In this document: positions 50,156 to 58,702 of the stretch, one piece after another
Position numbering within the stretch: the first letter of the stretch is position 1
Layout: each line of letters begins with the position of its first letter
Source of the DNA: Nocardia aurantia
Lineage (GTDB): Bacteria > Actinomycetota > Actinomycetes > Mycobacteriales > Mycobacteriaceae
Assembly (NCBI RefSeq): GCF_009604425.1
Contig: NZ_WEGI01000004.1
Location: 434,001 to 498,000 of the forward strand
Reading direction: 5' to 3'
DNA length: 64,000 bases
Program-made: the position numbers and the translations under genes
Notes under the pieces: model-generated
Seen by the model: the letters and a program-made list of their open reading frames with translations, nothing else
The model's database searches: none
What the model was told of the DNA's origin: nothing

Positions 50156-50998
50156 TCAGCGCAGGGCAGGGTCGCGGGGGTCGGTCTCGGGCGAAACCGG
50201 TTGCTGGACATCGGATCTGGTGACAGCGAGATAGGTGACCAGTGCGACGATCGCCAGACCCAGGGCGACGACGACCGGCGCGTCGCCGAGGCCCAGGCCG
50301 CTGCTGTCGCGGGGCTTACCGGCCCAGTCCGCGATCGAAGCGCCCAGGGGGCGGGTGATGACATACGCGGTCCAGAAGCACAGGATCGGGTTCCAGCCCA
50401 GCCACCGGTAGCCGGCGGCGGGGATCAGGATCAGCACCGCGAAGACCGCGGCCGAGGTCGCGTAGCCGAGATGCAGTGTGTAGGCGGTGAAGTCGCCCAG
50501 GGCGGTGCCCATCGCGAAGGTGGCGACGACCGCGGCCCAGTAGAACAGCTCACGGCGGGTGGTGTTCACCGTGTGGATCGACAGTGTGCCTTCGACACGG
50601 TGCCACAGCACGAAGACGGTCGCCAGGATCAGGGCATAGAACGCGGTCGAGGCGGGGTACGGCACGCCCAGCGCGACGTGCATGACGTCGGCGGCCATGG
50701 TGCCGAAGACGCCGACCATGACGACGCCGAGCCAGTACGTCCACGCGTTGTAGCGACCGGCCCGCAGTTGCAGCGCGAGGGCGGCCACGAAGGCCAGGAA
50801 ACCGAGGACGACGGCGATCACGGGGTCCATGCCGGTGACCAGGAAGTCGGAGGCGGATTCGCCCATGGCCGTGGACAATCCCTTGACAATCCAGAAGACA
50901 GCCGCGATCTCGGGGACTCGCAGGGCGCCGGCGCGGGTCAGGATGGACGACAGCGCATTCGGGCGTGCGGGCGCTGGATTCACAAGGGCCACCTTCAT
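50156..50998 (-). CDS. COG4705-type membrane protein, paralogue 1
   Basis: 280 aa, about eight membrane segments in four repeats that each carry a small Gly/Asp motif: MGESASDFLV, GTMAADVMHV, GTALGDFTAY and GASIADWAGK. RPLGASIADW and the terminal GLGLGDAPV are typical of COG4705 (uncharacterised membrane-anchored proteins). The substrate is unknown; the repeated acidic residues within membrane helices suggest ion transport. Direct repeats CGCTGAGA lie about 170 bp upstream (51165-51183). Confidence 0.85.
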   Translation of the reverse strand: MKVALVNPAPARPNALSSILTRAGALRVPEIAAVFWIVKGLSTAMGESASDFLVTGMDPVIAVVLGFLAFVAALALQLRAGRYNAWTYWLGVVMVGVFGTMAADVMHVALGVPYPASTAFYALILATVFVLWHRVEGTLSIHTVNTTRRELFYWAAVVATFAMGTALGDFTAYTLHLGYATSAAVFAVLILIPAAGYRWLGWNPILCFWTAYVITRPLGASIADWAGKPRDSSGLGLGDAPVVVALGLAIVALVTYLAVTRSDVQQPVSPETDPRDPALR

Positions 50999-51164
50999 CG
51001 AGCGAGGGACGACAGGACGGATCGGTGTCACCGTTGGAACAGGCGAGAGCATGCGCGGCAACACGATTCGAGGCGTGAACGGCGGCATATATCCGCGAGT
51101 TCGGCGGCCACCGAACCGCGCGTGAACCCGGCGGACAACAGCCTCCGGCAGTATCGCCCGCCGG

Positions 51165-51183
51165 CGCTGAGAGCACGCTGAGA
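51165..51183. promoter_or_regulatory. CGCTGAGA direct repeat, 11-bp period
   Basis: CGCTGAGA-GCA-CGCTGAGA. The same pair occurs inverted at 54670-54688, and a degenerate pair at 54611-54629. The 11-bp head-to-tail spacing is what OmpR/PhoB-type dimers bind. It lies upstream of COG4705 paralogue 1. Confidence 0.7.
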
Positions 51184-51190
51184 GATCCGG

Positions 51191-52546
51191 CTACCCCGCT
51201 ACCGGCAGGGTGACCGTCAATCGCGCTCCGCCCAGGGGCGAATCGTCGATGCGGACGGTGCCGTGGTGTGCGGCGACGATCTCGGCCACGATCGGCATGC
51301 CCAGCCCGGCGCCACCGGTCGCGCGGGCACGGTCGTCGGCCAGGCGGACGAAGCGGTCGAAGACCCGGCTCCGGTCGGTGGCCGGGATGCCGGGGCCGTC
51401 GTCGTCGACGATCACCCGGGCGTCGGCGGCACCCTGGACCGTGCGGACGGTGACGGTCGATCGCGCGTGGATCACGGCGTTGTCGACCAGATTGCGCACC
51501 ACCCGCGTCAGCGCGCCCGGGTCGCCACTGATGCGGGCGGGTGCGAGCTGTCCGGACAGCTCGACGGTGGTGGTGTGGCGGACCAGGTCGAGCACGGTGG
51601 CGGCGATGTCGTCGAGGTCGACGTCGGTGCGGTGCAGGGTGAGGAGGTGGTCGTCGGCGGCGGCGAGGGTGAGCAGATCGTCGACCAGGTTCTTCATCCG
51701 CATCGCCTCGGGCAGCAGCGTGGATTCGATCATGGCGGTGTCGACGGTCTCCGGGTGGTCGCGAGCGAGTTCGAGGCCCGCGATCACGGTCGACAAGGGG
51801 CTGCGCAGTTCGTGCGAGGCATCGGCCAGGAATCGGCGTTGCGCGGCGTGGCCTGCTTCGATCCGGGCGAGCATGCCGTTCATCGTGGTGGCCAGCCGGG
51901 CGATCTCGTCCGCGGCGGCCGGGATCGGAACCCGTTGGGACAGTTGGGAAGCACCGATATCGGCGACGCGGCTCCGGATCGCCTCGACGGAGGACAGTGA
52001 CCGCCCGACCAGCCGGTAGGTCGCGGCGGCGGCCGCGGCGACGACGATCGGACCGCTGAGGGCAAGGCCGGCGACGAGCGCTTTGAGCACGTCGTCGGCA
52101 GGGTCGACGCTGACCGCGACGAGCACCGTAGCGGGTGCGGGACCGTGGGTGCGGCGGGCGGAAACTCGCAGATCGGGCTCTGCCCGGATACCGGTGACCG
52201 TGCCGGAGTCGGGAACCGTGATCAGCGGACCGCTGGGCGCTCCCGTCGTCGAACGAATCGGTGCGCCGGACGGGTCGAGGATCTGCACGATCTCGACGTG
52301 GGAGTCGGGGGCGAGCAGGTCCGCGGGTAGGTCCGCGGGTGCCGCGGAGTGCAGCCGGTCGCTGATTTCGCTGATCCGGCCGAGCGCATACGAGTCCGCG
52401 GCGCCGTAGAGGGCTCGATTCAGCAAGGTCAGCATCACGATCGCGCCGAATACGACGACGACCGTCACCACCGCGGCGGCGGTCAGCGCCGACCGGGCAC
52501 GCAGTCCCCATCGGGAGGGGTGGCGCAGGAGGTCGATGCTGGGCAT
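51191..52546 (-). CDS. Sensor histidine kinase (HisKA/HAMP type)
   Basis: 451 aa. Membrane segment VVTVVVVFGAIVMLTLLNRAL, a periplasmic loop of about 120 residues, a second segment (LALSGPIVVAAAAAATYRL), HAMP, then the H box FLADASHELRSPLSTV and N/G boxes (NLVDNAVIHA, DDDGPGIP, GGAGLGMPIV). It is divergent from its probable partner regulator at 52575, with only 28 bp between the start codons. Confidence 0.92.
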   Translation of the reverse strand: MPSIDLLRHPSRWGLRARSALTAAAVVTVVVVFGAIVMLTLLNRALYGAADSYALGRISEISDRLHSAAPADLPADLLAPDSHVEIVQILDPSGAPIRSTTGAPSGPLITVPDSGTVTGIRAEPDLRVSARRTHGPAPATVLVAVSVDPADDVLKALVAGLALSGPIVVAAAAAATYRLVGRSLSSVEAIRSRVADIGASQLSQRVPIPAAADEIARLATTMNGMLARIEAGHAAQRRFLADASHELRSPLSTVIAGLELARDHPETVDTAMIESTLLPEAMRMKNLVDDLLTLAAADDHLLTLHRTDVDLDDIAATVLDLVRHTTTVELSGQLAPARISGDPGALTRVVRNLVDNAVIHARSTVTVRTVQGAADARVIVDDDGPGIPATDRSRVFDRFVRLADDRARATGGAGLGMPIVAEIVAAHHGTVRIDDSPLGGARLTVTLPVAG

Positions 52547-52574
52547 GCTTGATCTTCGATCATGAACAGGACAG

Positions 52575-53285
52575 GTGGGTAGCCGAGTGCGGGTGCTGTT
52601 GGTCGAGGACGAGCCTCGTTTGGCGGAGACGGTGCGCCGCGGACTGGCGGCGGAAGGGTTCACGGTACAGGTCGCCGCCACCGGGCCGGACGGACTGCGG
52701 CGGGCGACCGACGAGCCGTTCGACGTCATCGTCCTCGACATCATGCTGCCCGGGCTCAGCGGCTACGAGGTACTGCGGCACCTGCGCAGAACCGACAAGA
52801 TGACACCGGTGATGATGCTGACCGCCAAGGACGGCGAGTTCGACCAGGCCGACGCCCTGGACCTGGGCGCCGACGACTACCTGACCAAACCGTTCTCGTT
52901 CGTCGTGCTGATCGCCCGCCTGCGCGCGATGCTGCGACGGCGAGCGCCGCAACAGCCGGCCCTGCTCGAGGTCGGCGACCTGGTGCTCGATCCGGTGCGG
53001 CGAGCGGTGCGGCGCGGTGACCGGGACATCGTGCTCACCTTCCGCGAATTCGGGCTGCTCGAGTTCCTGATGCGCCGGCCGGGCGCGGTCGTCACCAAGA
53101 CCGACCTCGTGCGCGGCGTGTGGGACGAGCACTACGAAGGCCCGGAGAACGTGGTCGAGGTCTACATCGGCTACCTGCGCAAGAAGATCGATACCCCGTT
53201 CGGCCGGAACAGCATCCGAACCCACCGGGGCGCGGGCTACCAACTGATCGACGACCACAGGCCTGCCGCGGCATGCCGGGCGTGA
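52575..53285 (+). CDS. OmpR/PhoB-family response regulator
   Basis: 236 aa, GTG start. Receiver Asp in VIVLDIMLPGLSG, switch Thr/Lys in MLTAKDGEFD and YLTKPF. C-terminal winged helix (ILTFREFGLLEFLMRRPGAVVTK, VVEVYIGYLRKKID, IRTHRGAGYQL, with V for I). It is the likely binder of the CGCTGAGA repeats that flank the three COG4705 genes. Confidence 0.93.
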   Translation: MGSRVRVLLVEDEPRLAETVRRGLAAEGFTVQVAATGPDGLRRATDEPFDVIVLDIMLPGLSGYEVLRHLRRTDKMTPVMMLTAKDGEFDQADALDLGADDYLTKPFSFVVLIARLRAMLRRRAPQQPALLEVGDLVLDPVRRAVRRGDRDIVLTFREFGLLEFLMRRPGAVVTKTDLVRGVWDEHYEGPENVVEVYIGYLRKKIDTPFGRNSIRTHRGAGYQLIDDHRPAAACRA

Positions 53286-53338
53286 CCCGGTCCGCGACGG
53301 ACTTGTCCGTGTGACACGCGGCCATCGGACGCTCGGTG

Positions 53339-54586
53339 CTATCCGAGCGCGGTGAGCAGGTCGGTCAGCGCCTGGGTCTCGGTCGCCGCATCGGGGGACT
53401 TGGTGCGCAGGGCCTTCAAGGCGATGTCGATCTTGTGGTCGAGTACTTCCCATCCGGTCCGGTCCATCGGCTGCAGAGTGTCCTGATCCCGGTCCCACAG
53501 GGTTTCCAGGTCTTTGATCCGCGTCGTCGCGGCGGCCTGCTGCCCGGCCTGCACCTTCGACACGGTGTCCTGGGTGATCGCGCGGAACTTCGCGACCTCG
53601 GTCGCCGGGAAGTGCGCGGCCGCCCGGCCCGGGCCCATCGCGGTAGTGGCCGGTCCGGCAGTGGGCTCATCGCTCGTCAGGGCATGCGGCCGGCCCGATG
53701 CCCACACCAGCACCCCGGCGGCGACCACCGCGACGAGCGCGTAGAAGCCGAGCATGATCCGCTCCCGGACCGGGTTCGCGACGCCCTCCGGTTCCGGGCG
53801 TTGCTGTGGGTCGGCGATGACGTCGCTGCGCGAGAACGTCAGATAGGCGACGACGGCCGAGATCGCGAGCAGGAACACGACGCTGGTGACCGCGGTACCC
53901 AGCCCCAGGCCGTGCTCGCCGGTCGGCGAGGCGAACCAGTCACCGAGATTGGCGCCCAGCGGGCGGGTCAGGATGTAGGCGAGCCAGAACGCGAGCACCG
54001 CGTTGGCGCCCAGCCGCCGGCCCACCACGACCGAGACGATCAGCACGGCAGGCAACAGCACCGACGCACCCGGTCCCCAGCCGGTCAGCTGCAGCGTCCA
54101 GTCACCGGCCGCGGTGCCGAGCGCGAAGGTGACCAGAACGGCCAGCCAGTAGAACATTTCGCGCGGCAGGGTGACGATGGAGTGGATCGACAGCGTCCGC
54201 TCGCGGGCATACCAGATCCCGAACACCACTGCCAGGAGCACCGCGAACACGCTGGTGCTCACCGCCAGCGGGACATCGAGCCGGTCGGTGAGGATGTCGG
54301 TGTACAGCGTGCCGGTCACGCTGACCACCACGACGGTGAGCCAGTACACGAACGGCACGTACCGGCTCAGGCGCAGCTGCCAGCCGAGGACCGCGGCCAG
54401 CACGACCGTGAACAGCAACGCAGTGCCGGTCAGGCCGATGCCCAGGGAGGTGTCGATCCAGTCGGCGAACGTTTCGCCCACCGTGGTGCACAGGATCTTG
54501 ATGACCCAGAACCACACCGTGACCTCGGGCACCTTGCTCAGCATCCGCCGAGCGGCCCCCGCCGCGGCGTCCGTCGTCTCACTCAT
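53339..54586 (-). CDS. COG4705-type membrane protein, paralogue 2, with an outer C-terminal domain
   Basis: 415 aa. Residues 1-260 are a COG4705 unit (KVPEVTVWFWVIKIL, VGETFADWIDTSLGIGL, GTAAGDWTLQ, RPLGANLGDWFASP). An extra membrane segment (about 280-300) and a helical domain of about 110 residues (FPATEVAKFRAITQDTVSK, DRTGWEVLDHKIDIALKAL) are added; this tail is probably outside the cytoplasm. It is divergent from paralogue 3, and the shared 169-bp gap holds CGCTGAGA repeats. Confidence 0.85.
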   Translation of the reverse strand: MSETTDAAAGAARRMLSKVPEVTVWFWVIKILCTTVGETFADWIDTSLGIGLTGTALLFTVVLAAVLGWQLRLSRYVPFVYWLTVVVVSVTGTLYTDILTDRLDVPLAVSTSVFAVLLAVVFGIWYARERTLSIHSIVTLPREMFYWLAVLVTFALGTAAGDWTLQLTGWGPGASVLLPAVLIVSVVVGRRLGANAVLAFWLAYILTRPLGANLGDWFASPTGEHGLGLGTAVTSVVFLLAISAVVAYLTFSRSDVIADPQQRPEPEGVANPVRERIMLGFYALVAVVAAGVLVWASGRPHALTSDEPTAGPATTAMGPGRAAAHFPATEVAKFRAITQDTVSKVQAGQQAAATTRIKDLETLWDRDQDTLQPMDRTGWEVLDHKIDIALKALRTKSPDAATETQALTDLLTALG

Positions 54587-54610
54587 AGGGCCGGACCGTA
54601 GCGATCCGAC

Positions 54611-54688
54611 GCTGTGGCGACGCTGAGAAGCAGCGGCCGATCGCGTGTCCATGGAAACCCTGCGACAGATCTCAGCGTGTTCTCAGCG
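54611..54688. promoter_or_regulatory. Two CGCTGAGA-type direct-repeat sites between paralogues 2 and 3
   Basis: Site 1: CGCTGTGG-CGA-CGCTGAGA (54611-54629). Site 2: TCTCAGCG-TGT-TCTCAGCG (54670-54688), the exact inverse of the repeat at 51165-51183. Both keep the 11-bp period. They lie between two divergent COG4705 genes. Confidence 0.72.
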
Positions 54689-54755
54689 CCGAGCGGCGAT
54701 ACTCCGTAGCGGAACGGACGGCGCGCACGCGCCGTCGAGAGAGGAGAACCAGGCG

Positions 54756-55583
54756 ATGAGCCGGCCCGCGGGCAGTGCCCACACGTCGTACAAGCTGCCC
54801 CAGATCACGGTGTTGTTCTGGGTTCTCAAGATCGCCGCGACAACCTTGGGCGAGACGGGTGGCGACTGGGTCGCGCAAACGTTGAACCTCGGCTACCTCG
54901 ACGCCACCCTCCTTTTCTTCGCCATCATGGTCGTCGTGCTGATCGGGCAACTGCGGGCACGCACCTTCCACCCCGCGCTGTACTGGACCCTCATCGCCGC
55001 GACCAGCACCTCGGGCACCACCTTGTCCGATCTACTCAACCGCGGTAACCAATCCGGTTCCGCCGAGAACGGGCTCGGCTACCCGGCCGGCGCCGCGATC
55101 CTGATCTCCGCCTTGGCGATCGTGTTCGTCATCTGGAAGTTCAGCGGCGAGACCTACGACGTCGCCCACATCACCACCCACCGGGGCGAACTGCTGTACT
55201 GGGCCGCGATCGTGCTGTCCAATACCCTGGGCACCTCCACCGGCGACTTCCTGTCCGACAGCTCCGGCCTCGGCTACTGGGGCGGCGCGGCGGTGATCGC
55301 CACCCTCATGGTCGCGATCCTGCTCGCCCACTACTTCACCCGGATCTCCGGCGTGTTCCTGTTCTGGACCGCGTTCGTGCTCACCCGGCCGCTCGGCGCG
55401 ACCGTGGGCGATTTCCTGTGGAAGCCACACGCCAAGGGCGGCCTGGCTCTCGGCAGCGGCGGCACCTCCGCGGTCATCCTCGCGATCCTGGTCGCCGGCG
55501 TCGCCTACAGCATTCGGCAGAACAGGCGGGAGAAGCCGGAAACGGTCACCGCCGATACCCCCGCCACGGCCGGGGCGGGCTGA
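54756..55583 (+). CDS. COG4705-type membrane protein, paralogue 3
   Basis: 275 aa, ATG at 54756 with GAGGAG upstream. Four repeated motifs: LGETGGDWVAQTLNLGY, GTTLSDLLNRG, GTSTGDFLSDSSGLGYW and RPLGATVGDFLWKP. The end (AKGGLALGSGGTSAVIL) is the family's usual last helix. The 3' end overlaps the opposing YajC-like gene by 79 bp. Confidence 0.86.
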   Translation: MSRPAGSAHTSYKLPQITVLFWVLKIAATTLGETGGDWVAQTLNLGYLDATLLFFAIMVVVLIGQLRARTFHPALYWTLIAATSTSGTTLSDLLNRGNQSGSAENGLGYPAGAAILISALAIVFVIWKFSGETYDVAHITTHRGELLYWAAIVLSNTLGTSTGDFLSDSSGLGYWGGAAVIATLMVAILLAHYFTRISGVFLFWTAFVLTRPLGATVGDFLWKPHAKGGLALGSGGTSAVILAILVAGVAYSIRQNRREKPETVTADTPATAGAG

Positions 55584-55936
55584 TCGTGCACGCAGACCAC
55601 CGAGGACCGTTCGTGGATCTGAGTTATTCCCGGTCCGCTCTCGAGGGTGACGGTCCGCTCGTCGAGGGATGTGATGACTGCGTGCAGGCCACCGCAGGTC
55701 ACGACCGTCTGTCCGGGTCGAAGCCGACGGTTCAGCGCGCGTACCGCTCGCCGTTTGCGGAGTTTGAACACGGTTCCCAGCAGCAGTGGAATGGCCAGTG
55801 GCAGTAGCAGAACCAGGTACTGCCACCATGGTTCCCCGCCCGACGGCGACATGCCGGGCAACCCGGCGGGGAAGGGAGGCATGCCGAGCGCGCCCGGCGG
55901 CGGGGACGGCATTGCCGGTACAGGGGTCGGGGGCAT
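55505..55936 (-). CDS. YajC-like membrane protein
   Basis: 143 aa. A Pro-rich N-terminus, one membrane segment (YLVLLLPLAIPLLLGTVF), then LNRRLRPGQTVVTCGGLHAVIT and TVTLESGPGITQIHERSSVV, the YajC domain pattern. YajC is an accessory subunit of the Sec translocon, but this copy is not next to secDF and is probably an extra paralogue. Its end overlaps paralogue 3 tail to tail. Confidence 0.72.
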   Translation of the reverse strand: MPPTPVPAMPSPPPGALGMPPFPAGLPGMSPSGGEPWWQYLVLLLPLAIPLLLGTVFKLRKRRAVRALNRRLRPGQTVVTCGGLHAVITSLDERTVTLESGPGITQIHERSSVVCVHDQPAPAVAGVSAVTVSGFSRLFCRML

Positions 55937-55963
55937 GGGTCGGGCCTTCCGTGCGGGCGAGTG

Positions 55964-56296
55964 TCAGGCGGGCGGCGAAACAGCCCTGCGGAGGGCGTCA
56001 CGGAGGTCCTGCGGGTCCGGTAGTGGGCTGGGCCGTCCGTCGCGACGGAAGTACAGGCGGCAGGTCAGCGCGGGTTGCGGGTCTTCGGCGGGGACGATGT
56101 CGTGTCCGTCGACGCGGATGGTCGGTGATCCGACGAAGTTCTCCGCTCTGGCTTCGTCCATGGTGACCATCTGACGGCTTTCGATGACCTGTGGGTCGAT
56201 GCCGAGTTCCCGCAGTGCCTCTGCCAGCATGGTTTCGGCTTGCGGGTGGGAGGGGCAGCCGGACCACCACAGCAGTTCGATGCGGGGTGTGTTCAT
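55964..56296 (-). CDS. Small thioredoxin-fold protein
   Basis: 110 aa. RIELLWWSGCPSHPQAE (single Cys of a CPxH motif), then NFVGSPTIRVDGHDIVP, the cis-Pro loop of thioredoxin-like proteins that accompany mercury or redox genes. The ATG overlaps the stop of the redoxin gene (ATGA). It is likely to work with that protein in thiol chemistry. Confidence 0.8.
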   Translation of the reverse strand: MNTPRIELLWWSGCPSHPQAETMLAEALRELGIDPQVIESRQMVTMDEARAENFVGSPTIRVDGHDIVPAEDPQPALTCRLYFRRDGRPSPLPDPQDLRDALRRAVSPPA

Positions 56297-57210
56297 TCCA
56301 GCGTCCACTTGATCGTGCAGCCGACCGGTTCGGTGTCGGCGACCGCGGGCCCGCCGGTGAGCACGTGGTCCAGTGCGTCACGCAGCCACCGCGCGTTCAG
56401 CGACTCGTCGTAGGCGTCGGCGTCGGGGGCACCGTGGTAGGCGATGATCCCGTCGGCGTCGACGACGAACACGTCCGGGGTGTGCCGGGCGCCCCACCGC
56501 CGCGCGACCTGTTGCCCGTCGTCGAGCAGATACGGGCCCGCGAAGGCGCCGTCGGTGACGCGCCGCCGGGAATGCTCCACGGCATCCTTCGGGCTGATCT
56601 CCGGGTCGTTGCCGTTGATCTGCAGCATTCGTACTCCGACGGCGGAGTACTCGTTCGCGACCTGCTGCAGTCGATCGTGCCAGCCCAGTGCCCACGGGCA
56701 GGCGTTGCAGGTGAACACGACCACGGTCACCGCGTCACCGCCGGCCCGCAGCGACACCGGCTCACCGGCGGTGTCGAGCAGGGTGAAATCCGGAGCCCGT
56801 TGCCCGGTCGCCAGCGCCGGACCGAGATCCGCGGGCTCGGTATGGTGCGGCTGCGGACTCAATCCGGTGATCAGGCCCTGCGCATCGAGAGTGAAGGTGA
56901 AGTCCATCGCCGCCATGGGGCCGCCCGGGCTCGGCAGCGGTTGGCCGCCGGGCCCGGTGATCCGCACGGTCGTCCGCCGATCGTCGCCGCCGGGCAGAAC
57001 CGACCATTGCCCGTCGGCCAGCCGCCGCACCGGCATCGCCTTCAGATGCTCGATCACGGCGTCGATACCGGCGATCTCGCGGCCGGCGAAGCGGAACACC
57101 ACCTGCGGCGACGCCACGGCGCGCAGGTCGGTGAGCTCCGGTTCCGGTGCGAGTTGCACCTCGAACCAGCGTCGGACGCTGGGAGGCGCGAGGTCCAGCG
57201 GTGTGGTCAT
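56293..57210 (-). CDS. NTF2-like/redoxin fusion protein
   Basis: 305 aa. Residues 1-125 look like a SnoaL/NTF2 fold (APPSVRRWFEVQLAPEPEL, IDAVIEHLKAMPVRRL). Residues 130-305 are an AhpC/TSA or thioredoxin-like domain with GQRAPDFTLLDTAG, VVVFTCNACPWALGW (CxxC) and TPDVFVVDADG. A peroxidase or thiol-disulfide role is likely. It is first in a two-gene operon with the small thioredoxin-fold gene. Confidence 0.83.
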   Translation of the reverse strand: MTTPLDLAPPSVRRWFEVQLAPEPELTDLRAVASPQVVFRFAGREIAGIDAVIEHLKAMPVRRLADGQWSVLPGGDDRRTTVRITGPGGQPLPSPGGPMAAMDFTFTLDAQGLITGLSPQPHHTEPADLGPALATGQRAPDFTLLDTAGEPVSLRAGGDAVTVVVFTCNACPWALGWHDRLQQVANEYSAVGVRMLQINGNDPEISPKDAVEHSRRRVTDGAFAGPYLLDDGQQVARRWGARHTPDVFVVDADGIIAYHGAPDADAYDESLNARWLRDALDHVLTGGPAVADTEPVGCTIKWTLE

Positions 57211-57257
57211 GGTGAGTCCTTTCCCATGGATGCACCGGGAACTGCGGCGCGAGACCC

Positions 57258-57288
57258 ACCATACCTGCCTTTGTGACTAAATTGTTAA
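57258..57288 (-). promoter_or_regulatory. Promoter of the redoxin operon
   Basis: On the minus strand, TTAACA (57288-57283) and TATGGT (57263-57258) are 19 bp apart. The region is AT-rich. Flanking arms TTGTGAC (57271-57277) and GTCACAA (57304-57310) are inverted and may bind the adjacent PaaX-type regulator. Confidence 0.42.
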
Positions 57289-57304
57289 GAATATTGTTTG
57301 AGTG

Positions 57305-58105
57305 TCACAATGTGGGTGCGGCGCTGAGCAGGGCCTCGAAGTAGGCGTGCGCAGCCGGTCGCCACACCCCCATGCGGGTGGCCATCAGCGCGCGAGCGTC
57401 TTCGCGTGGCCATCCCGGACGCAGCACTTCGTCGGGCAACCCCGGCTCGGTGAGCACGCAGTCCCGCCACGCGTGTAGCAATTCGGTCCACGCGGTGAAG
57501 CGCTGCTCGTCGGTATCGGCCCGGCGGGTGCCGAATCCGGACAGGAGCCGGTCGTAGCGCCGGGAGATCGCATCCAGATCCCACGCGCGTTCGACCACGG
57601 CACGGACGTCGGGGTGGTCGACGCGGGAGGTGAGGACGGTCACCTCGACGTCGGGTTCCGCGGACAGGGCCGCAAGGATCTCCCCTTGGAACTGCCGCCG
57701 CGGCGATACCCAGACACCGTTACCGAGATAGCCGAGCCCGTCCAGCAGCATCGAGGTCCGCAGCCGGTAACGGGAGCGCTGATCCTGGCCGCGGGTGCGG
57801 ACGATGAACACCACCCAGGTGCCGTCCCACTCGATAAGCGTGTCGGTGACAGCGGTATCCAGCGTTGCGGCGCCCCGTAACAGCATCGCCCGGGCGGGGT
57901 CGTGCAGCGTCACCACCGAACCCCCGCCCCGGCGGGTGCTGGTCAACGCGCCCTCGCGCGCGGAGCGGGAAATGGCCTGCCTGACCGCTGCCGGTGAGTG
58001 ACCCAGCACCCCCAGCGCCCTGGTCAATGCCACGTGGGTGACCGAGGTTCCCCGCGGCGCGACATATTCGCCGAGTACATCGACCAACGCACTCGCGGCC
58101 GACAT
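57305..58105 (-). CDS. PaaX-family transcriptional regulator
   Basis: 266 aa. N-terminal winged helix (TSVTHVALTRALGVLGHSPAAVRQAISRSAREGAL) and the PaaX middle domain (WDGTWVVFIVRTRGQDQRSRYRLRTSMLLDGLGYLGNGVW, given here as family landmarks in parts). The C-terminal helical domain ends near AHAYFEALLSAAP. PaaX relatives bind aryl- or acyl-CoA. It is upstream of the redoxin operon on the same strand, 94 bp away. Confidence 0.86.
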   Translation of the reverse strand: MSAASALVDVLGEYVAPRGTSVTHVALTRALGVLGHSPAAVRQAISRSAREGALTSTRRGGGSVVTLHDPARAMLLRGAATLDTAVTDTLIEWDGTWVVFIVRTRGQDQRSRYRLRTSMLLDGLGYLGNGVWVSPRRQFQGEILAALSAEPDVEVTVLTSRVDHPDVRAVVERAWDLDAISRRYDRLLSGFGTRRADTDEQRFTAWTELLHAWRDCVLTEPGLPDEVLRPGWPREDARALMATRMGVWRPAAHAYFEALLSAAPTL

Positions 58106-58702
58106 GGCGCCGGGCGCAGCGGGATTGTCGATGGCGCACTCCTCGTACTCGGTATCCGCGCGGGAACGTACCGCTCACGATATCGCCGCGCCCGTAGTGC
58201 CATCCGAGGAGCCGGCGGCCTCGTAACCAGCGGTCGGTGTCGGGTCCGGCGTCGGCGACGGTCTCGCCGCGCACCGCGGGTCGTCACCAATGTTGCTGTG
58301 GGGGAGCGTATTTCGGTAGTCCTCCGCAACCGTGCCCTGCCGCTGACCGCAAAGGTCGCGAACGGCGGAACGGTCCTGCCGGCGAGGTCGAGGGCGAAGG
58401 TGGACCGATCATGGGCGCTTCGCCCCGCCGACCAACTCGGGCGGCCGGGCGGTTCCGGGCGCCGAAGATGAGTGCCCGACCGGTTGTCCGCGGCCGGTCG
58501 ACCGCATCGCGGATACGATCATCCCGGCGAAAGAACATCTATTCCGAGGAGATCGAGGCCGTGCTGCACCGGCACCCGGCTGTCCTGGATGCAGCGCGGG
58601 AGCGGACGGTCACCGCCGCCGAACTGCGCGCGGCCGGGCAGATCGACAAATCCACGCTTCGAGCACGGCTCGGCACCGGCCGCGCACCGCGAGGAGCGTG
58701 AG
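58106..58702. other. Gene-poor stretch with a ligase remnant
   Basis: About 600 bp between the PaaX-type gene and the DUF3556 gene. Only a short acyl-CoA-ligase-like scrap (listed separately) can be recognised. The rest is Arg/Pro-rich in all frames. SD GAGGAG for the next gene is at 58691-58696. Confidence 0.5.
58530..58620 (+). pseudogene. Remnant of an acyl-CoA ligase C-terminus
   Basis: The frame reads KNIYSEEIEAVLHRHPAVLDAA, the conserved GEN[IV]YSxEVExVLxxHPxVxEAA segment of AMP-dependent ligases, then loses similarity. No ATP-binding part is present upstream. Confidence 0.55.
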
